From Acidobacteriaceae bacterium (GTDB lineage: Bacteria; Acidobacteriota; Terriglobia; Terriglobales; Acidobacteriaceae): a stretch of DNA of 10,364 bases. A program made the position numbers and the translations under genes. Shown piece by piece: positions 6,657 to 10,364 of the stretch. The stretch lies in contig JASHUH010000214.1 of assembly GCA_030040115.1 (NCBI GenBank), positions 1 to 10,364 of the forward strand. The letters are read 5' to 3'. Position 1 is the stretch's first letter. Each line of letters starts with the position of its first letter. The notes beneath the pieces were generated by a model, which worked only from the letters and a program-made list of their open reading frames with translations, did no database searches and had not been told where the DNA came from.

Positions 6657-8249
6657 ATGCAATCCTTCGATCCCATCATTCTCAACCTCATCCTGCTGGT
6701 TCCGCTGGCCGGCGCCGTGTTGGTCGCGATGGTTCCCGATCGCGCCAAGCTGCCCAACTGGATCGCCTTCCTCACCGCACTGTTCACCTTCCTCCTCACG
6801 CTGCATCTCCCCGCGCATTTTCATCTCCACCAGGCTGGCTTCCAGTTTGAAATCAATCGAGTCTGGATCGAGAATCCTTCGATCTCTTACCATGTCGGCG
6901 TCGACGGCCTCAGCCTCTGGCTCGTCGTGCTCACCGGCCTCCTCGCTCCTGTCGGCGTGCTCGCCAGTTGGACCGCCATCCAGTCACGCCGCAAAGTCTT
7001 CTACTCGCTTTTCCTCATCCAGCAGACCGCCATGTTCGGCGTCTTCGTTTCGCTCGACATGATGCTCTACTATGCCTTTTGGGAGCTTTCCCTCGTCCCC
7101 ATGGCCGTGCTCATCGCCATGTACGGCCGCAAAGACGGCCCCAAAGCCGCACTCAAATTTTTCCTCTACACCTTCATTCCATCCGCCCCTCTGCTGGTGG
7201 CCATTCTCTGGCTCTACGCCCGCACCGGCAGCTTCGATTTCGTCACCCTCCGCATTCTCCTCGGCCACGGCTCGTTCTCCTCCACGGCCATGTTCTGGAT
7301 GGCCCTCGCCTTCCTCGTCGCATTTGCCGTTAAAGTCCCGGTCTTTCCCCTCCACGGCTGGATCGCCGACACATACTCCGAAGCGCCCGTCGCGCTCGCC
7401 ATGGTTGTCGCCGGCAAGCTCGGCCTCTATTCCCTGCTGCGCTTCCACGTCGGCTTCTTTCCCCTGCAGGCGCAAGCCGCCGCGCCCCTCCTCATCGCAC
7501 TCGCCGTTGTCGGCATCTTGTACGGAGCCTGCCTCGCCCTGGTGCAACGCGACTTCTGGCGCGTCATCGCCTTCGCCGCCTTGAGCCATTTCAGCCTCGT
7601 CACGCTCGCCATCTACGGCCTCACCCTCACGGGCTGGAACGGGGCCGTCTATCAAATTCTTTCTCTCGGCATCGTCGAAGGCGCACTCTTCGTGCTCCTC
7701 GGAGCGCTGGAGAATCGCTACGCCACCAGCCAGATCGCCTCCTTCGGCGGCCTCGCCGCCAGGCTGCCCCGCGCCGCCGCCTACTTCGTTATCGCTTCTC
7801 TCACCATGATCGGCCTGCCCCTTTTGAGCAGCTTCATCGGCGAGTTCGCAATCCTCTCCAGCACTTTCACCCAGGTCAGCCGTGGCTGGGGCATCGCCGC
7901 TGCGGTGAGTGTCATTCTGAGCGCTTCGTATATGCTCTGGCTGGTGCAGCGGCTCTTCTACGGCCCTGAAGGTGCACTCGCCGTCAAACCCGCGCGCGAC
8001 CTGCGCTTCGGCGAACTCGTTGCACTCACCCCGCTCGTAGTCCTTATGTTCGTCATGGGCGTCGCGCCGAACCTCTGGTTCCGCTCCATCCAAACCGGCG
8101 TCCATCCGCCGGCGCCGCAATTCGCCACCGTGCAACAGCCCGTCATCCGCAGCGAAACCGCCGGGAGCGGACGGCTCGAAGGAGCTGCGGTTCGTCTTCA
8201 TGCCGCGCCCACAACCAATCAGCTCGCATTCCGGGAGGTTCAGCGGTGA
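6657..8249 (+). CDS. nuoM: NADH-quinone oxidoreductase subunit M (antiporter-like proton pump subunit)
   Basis: NuoM (ND4 homologue) is the middle antiporter-like subunit, lying between NuoL and NuoN. It has 530 residues from ATG 6657. Preserved features: E143 in FWELSLVPM (E144 in E. coli), K226 in [20 protein letters not shown] (the helix-7 channel lysine), the lysine in [13 protein letters not shown] on helix 8, and a glutamate in [10 protein letters not shown] (the E407 position). Two places differ from the usual family pattern. The segment normally read as Q-D-x-K-R-x-x-A-Y-S-S is [16 protein letters not shown], with tryptophan in place of lysine. The usual S/A-H-G after it is SLG (in [13 protein letters not shown]), so that histidine is missing. 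After the last helix the protein has an unusual hydrophilic, proline- and alanine-containing tail of about 50 residues. The gene overlaps nuoN by GTGA. Confidence 0.95.
   Translation: MQSFDPIILNLILLVPLAGAVLVAMVPDRAKLPNWIAFLTALFTFLLTLHLPAHFHLHQAGFQFEINRVWIENPSISYHVGVDGLSLWLVVLTGLLAPVGVLASWTAIQSRRKVFYSLFLIQQTAMFGVFVSLDMMLYYAFWELSLVPMAVLIAMYGRKDGPKAALKFFLYTFIPSAPLLVAILWLYARTGSFDFVTLRILLGHGSFSSTAMFWMALAFLVAFAVKVPVFPLHGWIADTYSEAPVALAMVVAGKLGLYSLLRFHVGFFPLQAQAAAPLLIALAVVGILYGACLALVQRDFWRVIAFAALSHFSLVTLAIYGLTLTGWNGAVYQILSLGIVEGALFVLLGALENRYATSQIASFGGLAARLPRAAAYFVIASLTMIGLPLLSSFIGEFAILSSTFTQVSRGWGIAAAVSVILSASYMLWLVQRLFYGPEGALAVKPARDLRFGELVALTPLVVLMFVMGVAPNLWFRSIQTGVHPPAPQFATVQQPVIRSETAGSGRLEGAAVRLHAAPTTNQLAFREVQR
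8233..8238 (+). promoter_or_regulatory. Strong ribosome binding site for the nuoN GTG start
   Basis: GGGAGG lies 7 nt before GTG 8246, inside the end of nuoM. It is the clearest Shine-Dalgarno sequence in the window and settles GTG as the nuoN start, with a four-base overlap with the nuoM stop. Confidence 0.75.
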
Positions 8250-9772
8250 ATCCCACGCCCAGCATTGACCGCATTCTTCCCGAAGTCATTCTCACCCTCA
8301 CCGGCGTGGCCGTCATGCTCCTCGACGCCTCGCTCAAGCCGGCTTGGCCGCGCCGCCCGCTCGGCTGGCTCGCGGCCATCGGAACCACCCTCGCCCTCTG
8401 GGCCAGCCTCTGGCAGCTTTCGCTCCCTGAAGGTGCCGGCTTCTTCGGAACCGTCGAAACCACCACCTTCACCGTCTTCTTTCACGTCCTCATCTGCGGC
8501 ATCGTCCTCGTAGCCCTGTTGCTCTCGCTCGATACCCTGCCCCCGGACAGCCATCACCAGGGCGAGTTTTACGCGCTCGTCGTCTTTGGCGCCGTCGGCA
8601 TGTGCCTGCTCACCAGCGCCATCGAGCTCCTGGTCGTCTTCATCGCTCTCGAAATCTCCTCCATCTCCACCTACATTCTCGCCGGTTACCGCAAGCAGAC
8701 CGGCCGCAGCCCTGAAGCCGCCATCAAATATTTCCTTCTCGGCTCCTTCGCCACCGCGTTCTTTCTCTACGGCATTGCCTTAATCTTCGGCGCCACAGGC
8801 AGCACTCAGGTTTACGAGATTGCCCATCTCGCCTCCACGGCTCAGAATCACGCCCTCGTCGTGATTGCCCTCGCCATGCTCCTGGTCGGTATTCTTTTTA
8901 AGGTCTCTGCAGCGCCTTTCCACATCTGGACGCCCGATGTCTACGAAGGCGCGCCGTCGCCGGTTGTTGCGCTGCTTTCCACCGGGCCTAAAGCCGCTAC
9001 CTTCGCTCTGCTCCTCCGCATCCTCTACGAAGCCTTCCCCGCCCTGCACAGCCTCTGGGCGCCGCTGCTCTGGGTTGTCGCCGTGCTCTCCATGACCATC
9101 GGCAATCTCGCCGCGCTACGCCAGCAAAACGTCAAGCGCATGATGGCCTACTCCTCCATCGCCCACGCCGGCTACCTGCTCGCCGCTTTCGCCGGCATCG
9201 GATCCATCGGCATCGCCGCCGCCAGCTTCTACGCCGCAGCCTACGCCGCCATGAACGTGGGCATCTTTGCCGTCATCACCCTGGTCAGCGGATACGACGA
9301 GAAATACCCCATGATCGACGATTTCCGCGGCCTCGTCTATCGCGCGCCACTTCTCGGCTGCGTCCTGATCTTCTTCCTCATCTCCCTCATCGGCGTTCCC
9401 TTCACCGGCGGCTTCTTCGGCAAGTTCTATTCCTTTTCCGCCGCGGTCGACGGCGGCGCCCTCGCCCTCGCCATTGTCGGCCTGCTCAACTCCGGCCTGG
9501 CTGCGGCCTATTACCTCCGCCTCGCCGCAGTCGCCGCCCAGCGCCCGTCCGATGAAGCAAACCGCGCCGCCGTGCCCAAGCCGCAAGTAGGCGTCGCGGT
9601 CAGCGCCGCCTTGCTGCTCTCCGTTGCCGCCACATTGGTCCTCGGCATCGTTCCCAACGGCGTCCTCCGCGCCGCCCAGTCCGGAGCGCACACCCTCCAG
9701 GTCCCGGGGCAGCCAACCGATCCCCCCTCCGCCGCGGCCGCCGTCACCGTCGAAATGCCGCCAAAGCCATAA
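8246..9772 (+). CDS. nuoN: NADH-quinone oxidoreductase subunit N (antiporter-like proton pump subunit)
   Basis: NuoN (ND2 homologue) is the antiporter-like subunit nearest the quinone end of the membrane arm, contacting NuoK. It has 508 residues, slightly longer than in E. coli. The channel residues are in place: E136 in [12 protein letters not shown] (E133 in E. coli), K219 in [23 protein letters not shown] without its ends (K217), K249 in TGPKAATF (K247), and K393 in GGFFGKFY (K395). The conserved [17 protein letters not shown] segment is also intact, in contrast to the altered counterpart in NuoM. The C-terminus is a short proline/alanine-rich tail ending EMPPKP. The start is GTG 8246. It is the last nuo gene visible; a 56-bp spacer without a clear terminator separates it from lpxD. 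Confidence 0.97.
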   Translation: MNPTPSIDRILPEVILTLTGVAVMLLDASLKPAWPRRPLGWLAAIGTTLALWASLWQLSLPEGAGFFGTVETTTFTVFFHVLICGIVLVALLLSLDTLPPDSHHQGEFYALVVFGAVGMCLLTSAIELLVVFIALEISSISTYILAGYRKQTGRSPEAAIKYFLLGSFATAFFLYGIALIFGATGSTQVYEIAHLASTAQNHALVVIALAMLLVGILFKVSAAPFHIWTPDVYEGAPSPVVALLSTGPKAATFALLLRILYEAFPALHSLWAPLLWVVAVLSMTIGNLAALRQQNVKRMMAYSSIAHAGYLLAAFAGIGSIGIAAASFYAAAYAAMNVGIFAVITLVSGYDEKYPMIDDFRGLVYRAPLLGCVLIFFLISLIGVPFTGGFFGKFYSFSAAVDGGALALAIVGLLNSGLAAAYYLRLAAVAAQRPSDEANRAAVPKPQVGVAVSAALLLSVAATLVLGIVPNGVLRAAQSGAHTLQVPGQPTDPPSAAAAVTVEMPPKP

Positions 9773-9815
9773 ATCTCGAATGGCGCCACCGCGCTTAGGG
9801 CCCCGCCCCATCCGT

Positions 9816-9821
9816 TAAAAT
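9816..9821 (+). promoter_or_regulatory. Candidate -10 box (TAAAAT) for a very short-leader or leaderless lpxD transcript
   Basis: TAAAAT matches five of six positions of TATAAT and lies only 7 nt before the lpxD ATG, in the 56-bp spacer after nuoN. A transcript starting at the usual distance would begin at or next to the ATG. This fits the lack of any Shine-Dalgarno sequence there. The -35 region (about 9793-9798) is a poor match. Confidence 0.4.
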
Positions 9822-9828
9822 CACCTCA

Positions 9829-10364
9829 ATGAAGTTAGGCGAGCTGGCAAGCCGGTTAGGCGCGGAACTGCGCGGCGACGCGAACCTGGAAATCACCGGC
9901 GTGAAAAGTATTGAAGAAGCCGGCCCCACCGAAATCACCTTCGTCGCCAATCCCCGCTACACCGCCCTCGCCCGCACCACGCGCGCCGCCGCCGTCCTCG
10001 TCAATCCCGATTTTCAAACCATTCCCGCGGCGACCCTCCGCATCAAAAATCCTTATCTCGCCTTCGCGCACGCACTCGCCTTCTTCTACGAACCGCCTGT
10101 TTATCCGCCCGGCATTCACCCCACCGCCGTCCTCGATCCCACCGCCGAAATCAGTGAAGGCGCGCACATCGGCGCTTATGTGGTGATCGGGCCGGGGGTG
10201 AAGATTGGGCCGCACGCTACGCTGCTGCCGCATGTCGTGCTCTATCCGGGAGTGCAGGCAGGCAGCCACTTTTTTGCCCATGCCCACTCTGTGGTCCGCG
10301 AGGGCTGCATCCTCGGCGATCATGTGACGTTGGAGAACGGCGCAATCATCGGCGCAGACGGCTT
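9829..10364 (+). CDS. lpxD: UDP-3-O-(3-hydroxyacyl)glucosamine N-acyltransferase, N-terminal part (runs off window)
   Basis: LpxD adds the second 3-hydroxyacyl chain, from acyl-ACP, to UDP-3-O-acyl-glucosamine in the lipid A pathway, in the cytoplasm. The visible part is 178 residues and remains open at the right edge; the full protein is normally about 340. Residues 1-95 match the N-terminal uridine-binding domain: MKLGELASRLGAELRGD, then EITGVKSIEEAGPTEITF and FVANPRY. From about residue 97 the hexapeptide repeats of the left-handed beta helix begin (HPTAVLDPTAEISEGAHIG, VVIGPGVKIGPHA, then ILGDHVTLENGAIIGADG). The catalytic histidine lies further on and is not visible. No ribosome binding site precedes the ATG. 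LpxD often sits beside bamA, fabZ and lpxA; here it follows a complex I operon, so an independent promoter is likely. Confidence 0.93.
   Translation, partial: MKLGELASRLGAELRGDANLEITGVKSIEEAGPTEITFVANPRYTALARTTRAAAVLVNPDFQTIPAATLRIKNPYLAFAHALAFFYEPPVYPPGIHPTAVLDPTAEISEGAHIGAYVVIGPGVKIGPHATLLPHVVLYPGVQAGSHFFAHAHSVVREGCILGDHVTLENGAIIGADG

Noticed and set aside
6984..8201. Long open frame on the - strand opposite nuoM (and similar ones opposite nuoH, nuoL and nuoN)
   Set aside because: These follow from the C-rich third positions of the real genes, which remove stop codons on the other strand. The predicted proteins are low-complexity, rich in Glu, Gly and Asp, and match no family I know.
9773..9828. 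Rho-independent terminator after nuoN
   Set aside because: Only short GC palindromes (TGGCGCCA at 9781-9788, GGGCCC at 9798-9803) are present, with no stable stem followed by a T-run.

Overview
The window is the distal half of a proton-translocating NADH:quinone oxidoreductase (respiratory complex I) operon, all on the + strand, followed by the start of a lipid A biosynthesis gene. The order is: 3' end of an unidentified small coiled-coil gene, nuoG, nuoH, nuoJ, nuoK, nuoL, nuoM, nuoN, then lpxD, which runs off the right edge. The DNA is GC-rich with a strong preference for C in third codon positions. The look of the proteins (notably NuoG and LpxD), together with lpxD (hence a Gram-negative outer membrane), suggests an Acidobacteriota (Terriglobia-like) genome. 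That assignment is from memory of the families, not from a search.

Layout. Bases 1-105 hold the last 34 codons of a helical protein that is not NuoF. NuoG (149-2494) is the large iron-sulfur subunit of the peripheral arm. A 115-bp spacer with a degenerate 8-bp tandem repeat separates it from nuoH (2610-3656), the membrane subunit at the quinone site. A 169-bp spacer (3657-3825) stands where nuoI is usually found. It holds no nuoI coding sequence, but it has a perfect 10-bp inverted repeat, several palindromes and a possible promoter. From nuoJ on, genes are packed: nuoJ/nuoK overlap by ATGA, nuoK/nuoL by ATGA and nuoM/nuoN by GTGA, while nuoL and nuoM are 4 bp apart. A 56-bp spacer with a promoter-like TAAAAT box precedes lpxD (9829 to the edge).

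How the genes work together. NuoG passes electrons from the NADH dehydrogenase module (NuoE/F, outside the window) towards the quinone-reducing module. NuoH, J, K, L, M and N form the membrane arm, where quinone reduction drives proton pumping. The glutamate and lysine residues that define the pumping channels are present in NuoK, NuoL, NuoM and NuoN. LpxD is functionally unrelated and probably starts its own transcription unit.

Most interesting points: nuoI, needed to carry electrons from NuoG to NuoB, is absent from its usual place. NuoG also keeps a full eight-cysteine double [4Fe-4S] ferredoxin domain, where textbook NuoG proteins keep ligands for only one cluster there. I see no evidence of a mobile element, CRISPR array, RNA gene or wholly new system.
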